Notes: generated by a model not told the origin, from the sequence alone. A stretch of 30,000 nucleotides of DNA from Chrysomallon squamiferum (GCA_012295275.1 CM022679.1:28045664-28075663); one strand, 5' to 3'. Positions 1 to 10,680 are shown, counted from the first letter of the stretch. Translations and numbers: made by a program.

Positions 1-193
1 TTTCTGACGTACAACACTAAACTGACTTGATTAACCTGCATTAAACCTCTGAGAATCGAACAGATATTTAGTGATTTTTCAGACCCTGGTAACAACAACC
101 TTTGACCTTGAAAAGTTGTAAGGTCAACTGAAAGCAAATTATCTCCTCGTAAAGAACAGTGATATTCACTCTCAGTTGACAATACTTCTTTCG
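1..193. other. Unassigned unique sequence
   Basis: No coding signal, RNA gene or repeat is recognisable on either strand. The missing TM6/TM7 exon of the receptor is not here. Confidence 0.5.
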
Positions 194-976
194 TTACTCT
201 ACTCATTGGTTACTGTGGTTACCCTACTCATTGGTTACTGTGGTTACTTTACTCACTGATTACTGTTGTTACTTTATTCATTGATTACTGTGGTTACTAT
301 ACTCACTGATTACTGTGGTTACTCTACTTATTCACTACAGTGGTTACTTTACTCACTAATTACTGTGGTTACTATACTCACTAATTACTGTGGTTACTTT
401 ACTCACTAATTACTGTGGTTACTTTACTCACTAATTACTGTGGTTACTTTACTCACTAATTACTGTGGTTACTTTACTCACTGATTACTGTGGTTACTTT
501 ATTCACTAATTACTGTGGTTACTATACTCACTAATTACTGTGGTTACTTTATTCACTAATTACTGTGGTTACTATACTCACTAATTACTGTGGTTACTAT
601 ATTCACTGATTACTGTGGTTACTTTATTCACTAATTACTGTGGTTACTATATTCACACTGTGGTTACTTTGGTTTACTTTATTCACTAATTACTGTGGTT
701 ACTATACTCACTAATTACTGTGGTTACTATACTCACTACTGTGGTTACTATACTCACTAATTACTGTGGTTACTTTATTCACTAATTACTGTGGTTACTA
801 TACTCACTAATTACTGTGGTTACTATATTCACTGATTACTGTGGTTACTTTATTCACTAATTACTGTGGTTACTATACTCACTAATTACTGAGACTATAC
901 TCACTAATTACTGTGGTTAGACTCACTAATTACTGTGGTTAGAGAGAGATTACTGTGGTTACTTTATTCATTGCTT
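194..976. repeat. 25-bp minisatellite, about 30 copies
   Basis: The repeated unit is TTACTCACTAATTACTGTGG plus TTACT. Copies are well conserved, with variants at fixed places (TTT/TAT, ACTC/ATTC, CTAA/CTGA). TTT-ATTC and TAT-ACTC types often alternate between about 490 and 880, suggesting 50-bp dimer amplification. A few truncated copies occur near 650-740 and 890-950. Confidence 0.95.
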
Positions 977-1013
977 ACCTTCTGCTTCTGTACGTCATTA
1001 TGCCTTTGAACTT

Positions 1014-1014
1014 G

Positions 1015-1058
<44 letters not shown>

Positions 1059-1064
1059 GAGAGA
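1014..1064. repeat. (GA)n microsatellite
   Basis: GA run with a short GACA interruption. Looser GA-rich sequence continues to about 1130. Confidence 0.9.
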
Positions 1065-1129
1065 ATTATAAAGATAGAGTAAGACAGAGAGACACATAAT
1101 AAGAGAAACTGAGAAAAGAGACTGAGGCA

Positions 1130-1825
1130 AAGATTTTCAGAGATTAAATTCACGGCTACTGGTCTGTCACAACTTGAGTTATTTTGTTTTGGCACCAAGC
1201 AGACAAATAAACTTGAATTCTGAACGCAGTGTGACTGCGGCCAATAACTGTTAATCTCTGATATCTCGTTCCTGACATATCACTGTGTCGTTTATTAAAT
1301 GACTCCAGATTTTTATCAAATAAAGATGTGACGGCTCACTGAATCCAGTTTAAATTAAAAAATAACGTAATATTTTTGTTTATGGTGAGAATGATATTAT
1401 TGTCTCATGGAAAATTTCAGATATTTAATCTCTTCAGTATTAATAAAAAGGGTGTCAAAAACGAAACAAGGGGATGTATGAAATAAAAGGGAAAAAAAGA
1501 AAAGAATAAGTAAAGAAATAGATACATTTGAATCCGAATAGCATAAAGAATGAGAAAGAAGAGAATGAAGAGAAACAAAGAAAGAAAACACTTTTTTATA
1601 AAAATAAGATCATTTGCGTGCGGATTTCTTGGCATTATTTTTTCTTTTTTTTTTTTATTTTTTTGTTTTTTACTTTTTGTTTTGTTTTTGTTGTGTAGTT
1701 TGTTTACATTCCAGTGCTTGGTTACGCCTGGGAATTACTTTATTTTTGGCATAAAAATAATAATGTGTTTTGTCACTGGGCTGTAGATAGATTACCTTTG
1801 TTTCGTAAAATATTATATACATATA
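1130..1825. other. AT-rich intergenic or intronic sequence
   Basis: Purine-rich to 1600, then T-rich (1630-1700). Open frames here are short and of low complexity. No gene is supported. Confidence 0.5.
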
Positions 1826-2390
1826 TATGTGTGTCTGTGTGTGTGAGTGTGTGAGTGTGTGTGTGTGTGTTGTGTGTGTGTATGTGTGTGTGTGCTAACA
1901 AACAAACAAATAAATAAACACATAAATAAACAAACAAACAAACACATAAATAAACAAACAAATAAACGAACAAATAAATAATAAAACAAACAAACAAACA
2001 CATAAATAAATAAACAAACAAGTAAATAAATAACAAACACAGAAATAAATAAATAAACAAATAAATAAATAAACAAATAAATAAATAAACAAGTAAATAA
2101 ATAAATAAATAAACAAACAAACAAGCAAATAAATAAACAAACAAACAAACACATAAATAAACAAACAAAAACATAAATAAACAAACAAATAAATAAACAA
2201 ACACATAAACAAACACATAAACAAACACATAAACAAACACATAAACAAACAAACAAACACATAAATAAATAAACAAACAAGCATATAAGTAAACAAACAC
2301 ATAACAAACAAACAAACACATAAATAAACAAACAAACAAGCAAACACACAAACAAACACATAAACAAACAAACAAACAAACACATAAACA
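1826..2390. repeat. Compound (TG)n + (AAAC/AAAT/ACAC)n microsatellite inside the GPCR intron
   Basis: An interrupted (TG)n run (1826-1893) abuts about 490 bp of mixed AAAC and AAAT tetramers with ACAC interruptions. It begins only about 10 nt inside the intron that follows the receptor exon. On the minus strand (TTTG/TTTA/TGTG) it contains no stop codon in any frame, which creates a spurious extension of the receptor frame to 1813. Confidence 0.95.
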
Positions 2391-2402
2391 GCTCTCTTAC
2401 CT
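2391..2402 (-). other. 5' splice site ending the GPCR exon
   Basis: The minus strand reads CGAAAG/GTAAGAGAG, a near-perfect metazoan donor, in phase 0 after the lysine of AKRK. Translation past it gives VREL and then meaningless repeat sequence instead of the expected VxKM-TM6, which confirms that splicing happens here. Confidence 0.9.
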
Positions 2403-3216
2403 TTCGTTTGGCTCTGACCTGAGCAGCGTCGCGTATTTGATCCGAGACTCCGGGCAAAGACCTGAGCGAGAGAATCCTTCCCACTATAGTGTACGTGACG
2501 CTGAGAATCAGCAGCGGCAGGAAGTACGTGAGAAACATCAAGAACAGAGTGTAAAACTTATTCCACAGCAGCGACGGCTCGGGCCACAGCTCCCCACACT
2601 TGATGCTGCCCCTCACCTCGTACGTCTTCCCCACAAAGAGGAGAACGACGCTGAGAGCCGTGGAGAGAATCCATATAAACACTATCACATATCTCGACTT
2701 TGACGACGTCAGCCTCTTCCTCAGAGGGTGCGCCACGGCCAGGTAGCGGTCAATGCCTATGGCCATGTTGGTGGACACGCTGGCCGTGACGGACACTGTC
2801 TGACAGAACTGGACAACCGGACACATGGGTGCGGAGAAGATCCACTCGTCCAGCAGGTGGTACGTCGTCGTGAACGGAATGCAGATCAAGGCAACGATGA
2901 GGTCGGCCACGGAGAGGTTCATGAGAAACGGTCGCAGTTCTGTCCTCGAGCGTTTGCCGCGGGCGAACACCACCATGGCGATGACGTTGCCGGTGATTGC
3001 TGCCACCGTGGTGAAGGTGTAGAGAATGATGAGGACGACCTTGGATTCCACTGAAAGTGAAGCCGTGTCATTGCTCAAGCTCATCCACGTCGTTGTCATA
3101 TTCACGAGTTCTGTTATATTACCGACGTCGGTCACGTCGACCATGTGAATATCAGTCACGTTAACCATTTGGACGTCAGTGACGTTGGACACGTCAACAT
3201 CAGTGACGTTGGCCAT
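2401..3216 (-). CDS. Class A neuropeptide-type GPCR, N-terminal coding exon (TM1-TM5), partial gene
   Basis: Seen: 272 codons from ATG 3216 to a phase-0 donor at 2401. Residues 1-59 are extracellular, with sequons at N3, N11, N19, N33, N39 and N49. TM1 is about 60-84 (GN at 76-77), TM2 96-121 (LSVAD, D105), TM3 131-158 (C132, then DRY 156-158), TM4 176-196 (W182), and TM5 221-249 (P234). C207 in ECL2 can pair with C132. ICL3 ends AKRK, a sequence that in tachykinin, NPY, QRFP and leucokinin-type receptors is followed by VxKM at the start of TM6. TM6, TM7 (NPxxY) and the tail are not in the window. Start choice: the context is AGCATGG, and an in-frame TAA lies 21 nt upstream. The exon is visibly more GC-rich than its surroundings. 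Known: such receptors couple peptide hormones to G proteins at the plasma membrane. Inferred: a peptide ligand; the subfamily is not resolved. No signal peptide is evident, as is usual for the class. Confidence 0.95.
3115..3210 (-). repeat. 24-bp coding repeat giving four NVTDV-type octapeptides in the GPCR N-terminus
   Basis: Residues 3-34 are four head-to-tail octapeptides starting NVTDV, NVTDV, NVTDI and DVTDV. The first three carry an N-glycosylation sequon. The fourth has lost the Asn, but N33 lies at its end. The underlying DNA is a 24-bp tandem repeat (3210-3187, 3186-3163, 3162-3139, 3138-3115). Confidence 0.85.
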
Positions 3217-3343
3217 GCTGTTGGGTACTATACGTTATCTTCCAGTGTTTGGATATGGCAGAATATGAGACGTCTAACCTTCATACTCGGTAATTGTTTG
3301 TTTTTCTGTTGGTCTTCTACTACGTCAACGTCCACGGCGTGAC
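3217..3343 (-). promoter_or_regulatory. 5' UTR part of the GPCR exon, with 3' splice site
   Basis: On the minus strand a long pyrimidine-rich run (about 3370-3350) ends in TTTTCTTACAG and is followed by GTCACG, an excellent 3' splice site, so the exon starts at 3343. The 127 nt from there to the ATG contain an upstream ORF. At least one further 5' exon must therefore lie at higher coordinates. The AG just before the main ATG (CAACAG/C) is a much weaker alternative because it has no pyrimidine tract. Confidence 0.75.
3228..3284 (-). promoter_or_regulatory. Upstream ORF (18 codons) in the GPCR leader
   Basis: Minus-strand ATG at 3284 opens an 18-codon frame beginning MKVRRLIF and ending in TAG at 3228, 11 nt before the receptor ATG. 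The start context has A at -3. Because the stop is so close to the main start, re-initiation would be inefficient, so the uORF could repress receptor translation. The ORF is seen; regulation is inference. Confidence 0.5.
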
Positions 3344-3489
3344 CTGTAAGAAAATGAAGAGGAGAGAGATCACTAATGTGCTGTGACAGTGTTCTATTGC
3401 TTCTGCATCTCTCTGCTTTATCTGAGATAAAATTACGTAACTGAAAACAAGTCAAGAAATTATTGTCTCGACAAACCTGCACTTTTGTG

Positions 3490-3735
3490 TGTTCGCTAAT
3501 AACAAACACTACGACCAGCAAAATATACAAAAAAAACAACAAAAAAGACGCAAAACAAAGAAAAAGAGTGTGGCCACAATATTCAAAAAATTAAAAACAC
3601 AGCGAAAACAGAAAAAAAAGAATAATGATGATGATGATAATGATGATAAGGTGATGATGATTGTTATGCTCATAATGAATGAATGAATGTTTAACCACAC
3701 GCCAGCATAGAGTGTATAGTGATAACTATGTTGGT
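3490..3735. other. A-rich and GAT-rich low-complexity sequence
   Basis: AAAACAA-type A-rich sequence followed by an imperfect GAT/ATG trinucleotide patch (3625-3690). This is intronic if the gene's 5' exon lies to the right. Confidence 0.6.
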
Positions 3736-3833
3736 TATTATTACTATTACTATTACTATTACTATTACTATTACTATTACTATTACTATTATTATTATTA
3801 TTATTATTATTGTTGTTGTTGTTGTTCTTGTTG
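3735..3833. repeat. Compound (ATTACT)n(ATT)n(GTT)n microsatellite
   Basis: A hexamer array turns into ATT repeats and then GTT repeats. Each step differs from the previous unit by one base. Confidence 0.9.
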
Positions 3834-3943
3834 TTATTTATGAATATGATGACAATGATGTAAACAAAACAGCTAATTAATAAAGGTAAGAATAACAAAT
3901 AAACATGAAGGAAAGAATACAATAATATACAACAAAAAAAAGA

Positions 3944-3957
3944 AGATAGACAGATAT

Positions 3958-4020
<63 letters not shown>

Positions 4021-4034
4021 AACAGACAGAAAAC
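3944..4034. repeat. (GATA)n(GACA)n microsatellite
   Basis: A GATA run of about 12 units passes into GACA units, the classic T-to-C slippage variant pair. Confidence 0.95.
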
Positions 4035-6395
4035 ATACAGATAAATGATAAAAATAAATAAATAAACATAAGACTTCATAATATATATTTTTAAAATTAA
4101 GTACATACTCTAACTTAATGTTGTTTGCTAAACTGAACACCTCTGTACAAGTAGTAAACAGTTAATTTTCAGAAGATAAACGAAACTGACAAGTACAAAT
4201 GTTCAAATGTTTGTTTGATGATGAACAGAGAACCCGCGATCTGTTGTCTGACTTTGAGAATGTTTGTGTGGCTGAATCACTTCTTACTCAATCAGAAAAC
4301 AGAAAAATCCTGTTTACGTCGATTCTCTTGAATAATTAAAAAAAAAATGTTTCTATCTGAAGTTCGCAGAAATATGGTTGTGAAGAAATGTCAGATATAA
4401 AATCAAATCACAAGATGAGCTTTATTTTTAAAAAGTCCAGAGTGTTTTAATTCAGTATAATTTTATCATATAATTATAAAAAATTACGTGCTGAAATATA
4501 AAAAAATTGTTATATAATCTTAATTTTTTTTAAAACCCGCATGTATGCATGCATATGTTTGAGTAATATGGTTTAAACCAAACAGGATCTTCAAGCAGAT
4601 CTGATTTTATTTAAGTCAAAGGATCAAAAAGATTAAGAAATAATCCTCACTTAAATTTCGTTTTCAACATTTTTAAAATTATTTTCTCTTAGCGGGAAGT
4701 CAGCTGGTAGCAATCAGGAAAGTGAACAGAAAATCGTGCGCTCGATCTTTTATACATGTGCACTTTGCATGTAGTAAAGAAGCTAATTTTTTATACACTT
4801 AAACACTCATTGAGATAAATTCGGTAATTATTAAGTTGACTTAGATACAAGTAGTACTCCACAGAGAAATCTGTATTTGAAAATGAATTAGCTCAATTAT
4901 TAAAAAATACGAACAGAACATGAAAGGTAATTACCATAATTGCAGATGGGGTACTATGAAAATAACTACGATAAGGAAATATCAAATGCATCAAACGACG
5001 TAGTTTAAAACAAACATAGCAAATAAAATAATCAGTCTTGTTAAATATAATGCGTTGGAAATAATTTGAAATACATTTTTGGGGGTTTATTTTATTTTTA
5101 ATTAAAAGAAAGCTTCCACAAAATAAACAATACTGCTCTGCCAAATAGCCATTATTTTCTGTTTTCATACAGAGTTGTCTATTTGAAAGATGTGACGAAA
5201 TAACAATAATGATAGAAAAAATAAAACATTAAGAATACAGCTATTATTGATAACACCATCATCTTCATAATCATCATCAACAATGCCAGAAACGACCTAA
5301 TAATAGGATCAGTAGTAGTAAAAACTAATAATAATACTATATATAAATATAAATAATTACAAAATAACAACAACAACAATAATAATAACAATAATAATAA
5401 ACATAGAAGTGATATTAATAATTTGTTTAGGTTCTGTGGTCGCGTCTTGTTAACGGAGACGGCTGATTATAAACTGTTCAATTTCTCTGTAACAAACGAA
5501 CGAATACAACGTTGCTGTTGGTAGAAGTCTCAAGCTTTTGACGTGTCACTTCGAGGTAGTCGTGACTGGTAACAGGTTTCTCTGATTTGAATATTAAACC
5601 TTGTACATGTTCATCCATGCCAGAAACACGCCAGCACGTGTCTCTGATCTGTTTATTAAACATCACTCAAAACGGAAAAAAAAAATACGCATTCAGAGCA
5701 ACTATATGTTGGGCAAAAACAGTTTTATATTTTGTTTTGTTTCTAATCTGTTTACGTATAAAGAAGTTGGGCCCTAAAGGTATTTCTCGAAGCAGGCGTT
5801 AAATTAATAAGGTTTTACTCGATTTTTAAAAAGCGACTGTCACAGATTACATTGGTAGTAAGAAAAAACAACTAACGATATTTTTAGAAGATTTTTACGA
5901 CTGAGAAGTAAAAGCAAGGCGTTCGTAACCCGCAAACAGAGGAAACTGAATGAAGCGGATGTGTACACAACGCCTCTCTCGAGCGAGTCCACGCTTGGAA
6001 CTCTTTAGTTTCATAAGGAAAATTAACTTTTAAAAGATTTTTTTCTTCAATGATTGATGTGGGAATTTTCAAAGTCGTCAACAGACAGCTGTTTAGATGT
6101 TTTTGTCACAAATATCCTGTCTGTTACTTCTTTTCTCACTCGATAAATTTTAGGAAAATAGAAAAGAAAAATCTGAAAGCTAAATTAGAAAAAGAAAAAA
6201 AGAAGAAGACGAAATGAACGATATCCAGATCAAAGTAAAAATACGAAATAAAAATAGGAATCAAATGCAAAGGTTAAAAGGAAATGAGTTTCCACAGGTA
6301 TCAATGAGTATCTGTTAGAATACAGTTGTTGAGAAAAAAAGGAAAAAAAGGAGAGAAATATTGTTATGTACTGTAAATTCATTTTAATTTCAGTT
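4035..6395. other. AT-rich sequence without recognisable genes
   Basis: About 2.3 kb of AT-rich sequence with frequent stops. The longest frames (for example 4893-5168 and 5478-5666 on the minus strand) show no domain, repeat pattern or convincing splice-site pair. A slightly GC-richer patch lies at 5430-5650. Probably intron or intergenic. Confidence 0.5.
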
Positions 6396-6456
6396 TAGTA
6401 ATTTATTTATTTTATTTTATTTTATTTTATTTTATTTTATTTATTTATTTATTTAC

Positions 6457-6535
<79 letters not shown>
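6396..6535. repeat. Compound (TTTTA)n(TTTA)n(TTA)n microsatellite
   Basis: Pentamer, tetramer and trimer arrays follow each other in order of shrinking T-run. Confidence 0.95.
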
Positions 6536-6706
6536 ATTTATTTGTTAATTTATTATGTACCTACAAGTATGTAAGTAATTTGTTGGTTAACAATAAATGT
6601 CGTTATGTACAAAACGTAGATCAATTCAGACTCGTTCCCATATTTCGCAGTCTGCTTCAGATCGTTGCGTTCAGTAACCCTGAAATGACACACCTAAAAC
6701 ATGGGT

Positions 6707-6844
6707 CACACACACACAGACACACACGCACACACACACAAACAGAGACCCACACACAAACAGAGAGACACACACACACACACACACATACACACACACA
6801 CACACACAGAGAGAGACACACACACACACACACACGCACACAAA
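6707..6844. repeat. (CA)n array with GA insertions
   Basis: CA repeats broken by several AGAGAGAC-type blocks. Open frames over it (HTHT or VCVC residues) are artefacts. Confidence 0.95.
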
Positions 6845-8420
6845 TTATTGCCTAAAAACGTACGTTTACAGAACGACATAAGAAGAAGATTATTTATTGA
6901 TTTTCGGACAGTTTTCAAGTAAATTATCAAACTGGATGCACTCTGATATATCTGATGTTAAATGGTGCAAATTCTGGAAAACTGCTGCAGTTAACTGCCG
7001 ATAAGATAATAATGAGAGAGGAGGGAAAACGTAAAGCCTATATTCTTTCAATTATCTGCGAAATGAAACTCAAATTTCCTCCATGGTTACAGTAAATGAA
7101 AGAGGCCACAGCAGCTAAAATAATATATTATTTTAGCATTTCGATGATGGGTATTTTAATAGTGTGTAGTACACGACTTTATATAAAGAAAGTAATCTTT
7201 CTATTAACAGAATATAGCAACAGGGAGATGTAGACGTATAAATAGAGAACGAGAGAAAGAGACAGAGGGAGAGAGAATGACACGAATAGTAAGAAAAATT
7301 AGTTTCATTCAAAGACTCGCTATATTTTTATAATAAAGATGATTTAGAACCGAGCAGCAAAAGCGTAAATTTAATTGCAGAAAAACATGTACAAAGTTCT
7401 CTAAAGCACAAACACGTTATGGGCTATCAGCGTGAATTACCTTAAATCAGCCACAGAAGAGTAGCGACTGAGAAATAGATAAATAAGTTGTAGGTGAAAG
7501 TACAGGGATATATGGACGGATAAACGGAGTAAATAGTCGTAATGTATTACATAGACGTAGATACGTAGTCAGAGCACACTAACAAATAATGAAATCACTA
7601 AATTAATACACACACAGACACAAACACACACACAAACATATATGTATTGTATATAGAACAATGAATTCAACGTCACGACCCAAAAATCAGTTTTGTCGTC
7701 AGTACACAAACTATTATGTCAAATATGATTACTACGGCAGTTTACTTTTGTCCACACTACACAACACACAAATCATTTACAAGAGAAAACGGGTTAATTT
7801 CCTACACTTGTGAGGATCGCGCAGCGGTCAAGGATCTCGGACACTGGCTATTTAATCAAAAACCGCAACCAGGAGGTGCAGAAGTCCACTCGGGCCTGGA
7901 CAATGTCCGCTGTGTAAGTTCGATAACCTATTTCTCTTGTTATATTCTGTTAATACTGAACTGAGTGTTTTCAAATTGACTGAAAATAGGTTAGTGCTAG
8001 AGAGGAAACCCGCTGGAATTCGCTGTCTCGGTTAGAATAGAGAATCTATGTTCCAGTGTTATCAGTATATCATGACTTTTCTAAGTGAGTAATTGATTTT
8101 TATAGACAACTGGGATCTTGTCGTAGTTTAGCTACAGAGATTTCATCTGAAACACGGTTCATCAAAATGTGATCTCGGTCGCTAAAACACTGGGCTTTCT
8201 AGTTTCCAAGTTAAAGCTGCTGCCTGCTGCATGTATGTATGTATATGTATCTATATATGAAAAACCATGGAATGTGATATCCTGTATGTGATTTCTAAAT
8301 AACAAAAAATAGAAAGTGGTTATGTGAACTTGCTGTATCAATAAACACGAAATCGTAAAAATCAACACTAACTACACAAATGTTTATTCCAGTTTGTAAT
8401 GTTGTATTTTTATTCTTGTG
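6845..8420. other. Unassigned AT-rich sequence
   Basis: Holds only a GAGA patch (7235-7280), a short CA patch (7608-7640) and a GC-richer island at 7800-7920. The rest shows no coding or RNA signal. Confidence 0.5.
7716..7964 (+). CDS. Hypothetical small ORF or possible exon fragment, function unknown
   Basis: An 82-residue frame whose middle (about residues 28-68, DNA 7800-7915) is compositionally unlike the AT-rich surroundings and has a mixed, protein-like composition (CEDRAAVKDLGHWLF). A CTGT/GTAAGT donor-like site falls at 7912/7913, at the right end of this island. No convincing acceptor precedes it and I recognise no family. The segment GCGCAGCGGTCAAGG also resembles a tRNA A-box region, so a degraded SINE is an equally good explanation. 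Confidence 0.15.
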   Translation: MSNMITTAVYFCPHYTTHKSFTRENGLISYTCEDRAAVKDLGHWLFNQKPQPGGAEVHSGLDNVRCVSSITYFSCYILLILN

Positions 8421-8612
<192 letters not shown>

Positions 8613-9935
8613 CACACACATAACATTTTTGCTAATAAATTTACCTTGTACACACACAGTTCTTCTAGATCACTAATTTTATTATAAAATAACAGTCTGA
8701 AGACTAACATTATTTTATCAACTTACCTTTAGTCAAATCACAGGCAACTTAGAGCAGATCTTTTTTCTTTTTTTGTCCTTCTGTCGATTCAGGCCAGTAA
8801 CACTCAATTATATACACATCATAAATAGAGCGTGTAAATCAGAAATACTTTTAATAAACAGAGATACGCTGTAAGACAATAAATCAAAGTGTACTGGGCG
8901 TCACTGATAAATATAAAACTCTCTAAACTTCAACAAAATAAAACGAAACGCTGTGAAAACGAACGCAGATCTTGGTGTGATGTTTGCCACTAGGTGAATA
9001 CGTTAACCTGGTTTATTACACAGTAACAGTCAGCAGCAGTTCCACTCTGGGTAGTTTCTGGGGTGTTAACGACTTGTACCTGTATGACTCAGGGGAAACA
9101 GTCACCGTGTTTTTGTTGATTTTTGTTTCATATTTTAAAAAGTCGTTATTTTACATACTCCTCGGGTGAGATGAGATAAAAAAAACAAATGTTCAGTGAG
9201 AGCGGTCACACATGAATGAGCTTTCGTTCAGAATCAGTGAAAATCGTATTAGCATGCGTAATATGAAAATCATAGATGTGTGTCTTTGTGCTCGAAGTTA
9301 TAGCAACGTGCTTAATGAAAGTTTAATACCGGACTTTGCTCATTTTTGTCAATGGTATTTCATGGTTGAAATGAAACGAATAAATTGCAAGTTATCCGCT
9401 GAATATGATTTTGTAGATTTATGTAAATATTATTTTATGGCTGAAATAAACAAAACAGCGCCTTTTGGTATTGAAGAAAATCAGTTTCAAAAAGTTTCAA
9501 AAACGAGCAAACATTTAATTCGTCTTCATTGAGATATATCGTTATTAAAATGAATTAAGCCAAGGGTATTCCCGTTCCGTCCAATCTGTCACGTCAAACT
9601 TCAAATCGTTTAGAAACATCAAACATAGCGTGATACACGATTGCATCAGAAAGTTACACATAAAAGCACTGAAGCAGACACCATTACAACACATTACAGC
9701 TGCTTTAGTCAGTTATACCAAAGTGCTCGTAACAAGATGAATATGAAAAACAATGGATGTGATCTATCAGAGGAGAAAGATTGATAAAAATAATTATTTG
9801 TATTTAACAGCGAGGAACCTCACTGCATATCCATGTCTAGACCAAGCATGCGTTTTTCTGCAGCTGTCTGATGGTTTTATCTTTTTTAACCATATCTGCT
9901 GCAGATATTCCTACTAAAGTTGCATATTGTGTAAA
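8613..9935. other. Unassigned sequence
   Basis: No repeat array and no clear gene. It contains a minus-strand donor-like site (AAAG/GTAAGT at 8727/8726) and the small ORF described separately. Confidence 0.45.
9212..9532 (+). CDS. Hypothetical 106-residue ORF with an internal 25-residue duplication
   Basis: Complex-composition frame ending in TGA at 9530. Residues 41-57 (DFAHFCQWYFMVEMKRI) resemble residues 66-82 (DFVDLCKYYFMAEINKT), a 75-bp spaced duplication kept in frame with DF, C, YFM and E shared. No start context, promoter or splice evidence supports expression. I recognise no family. It could be a decayed transposon or retroelement piece, or chance. The similarity at residue level is visible, but coding status is doubtful. 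Confidence 0.2.
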   Translation: MNELSFRISENRISMRNMKIIDVCLCARSYSNVLNESLIPDFAHFCQWYFMVEMKRINCKLSAEYDFVDLCKYYFMAEINKTAPFGIEENQFQKVSKTSKHLIRLH

Positions 9936-10019
9936 CGTTGTTGTTGTTGTTGCTGCTGCTGTTGTTGCTTTTGCTCTTCTTTTTCTTCTTCTTCTTCTTC
10001 TTCTTATTATTATTATTAT

Positions 10020-10054
<35 letters not shown>

Positions 10055-10200
10055 TTTTAATATTATTACAACCACTGATGCTGTTATTACTAATACAACC
10101 ATTTTAATACTACCTCTACTACTACTGCTACTACTACTGCTACAGCTAGTACTATTTCAGCTATTACTACTACCATTGCTACTACTGTTACTACTTACCA
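9936..10200. repeat. Compound trinucleotide array (GTT, GCT, CTT, TTA, AGT, TAC/TGC)
   Basis: Successive trinucleotide runs, each differing from the next by one base, cover about 260 bp. The purest are CTT (about 9973-10003), TTA and AGT (about 10020-10055). Beyond 10080 it becomes an imperfect TAC/TGC mixture. Poly-Leu and poly-Ser frames here are artefacts. Confidence 0.9.
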
Positions 10201-10441
10201 TGAATACATTTCCTCTGTTAACAACAGCCCAGTCTGTTTTTTATACAATAAACTAGGATATTTCCCTCGTGCTCAGTCTATCACAAAAACCCATAAACTA
10301 TATCTCTTTGAGGATCACATAATGTTTGTGGGTCAGTGTTGAGAAGACAGCTACTATTAGTGAGATAAAAACACACACAGTGTTTTGTGAGATAGGAGTC
10401 ACGCTGCGCCTCCGGGTAAACATTTTCTGCTGATCATTGTC

Positions 10442-10466
10442 AAAAAAAAAAAAAAAAAAAAAAAAA
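10442..10466. repeat. (A)25 tract
   Basis: Uninterrupted poly-A. No retroelement body or target-site duplication was recognised next to it. Confidence 0.95.
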
Positions 10467-10680
10467 TCCTTGACTGTCAAAGTCATTGGGTTGTAACATT
10501 TTTTATGGTTATTTTACAAATAAATATTCATTAGCTCTTCCTCTCGTTAGCAAAGCCGATTACAGTTAGCTAGCAGGAATTTGAAATAAAATATTATGTG
10601 TTTCTTAGTGAACCGTGTTTTGTGTATGTAGGTTTACCAAAGTTTTGCTTTTTGAGTGTGTTTTTTTTCACGGTTGTGTA

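Noticed and set aside
974-1014. Possible minus-strand mini-exon (GCAGAAG/GTAAGC with a CT-rich tract before it)
   Set aside because: The encoded peptide does not continue the receptor into TM6, and the pyrimidine tract is just the GA microsatellite.
1-1800. The missing TM6/TM7 exon of the receptor
   Set aside because: No CWxP or NPxxY-like sequence is visible on the minus strand left of the intron repeat, so it must be outside the window.
1773-2383. Long minus-strand frames rich in C, L, F, V and Y
   Set aside because: They are translations of the AAAC/AAAT microsatellite after a clear splice donor, not proteins.
8720-8732. Minus-strand donor-like AAAG/GTAAGT
   Set aside because: No matching acceptor or coding exon. 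Similar isolated sites occur at 10199, 26824, 27736 and 29070, so each alone is weak.
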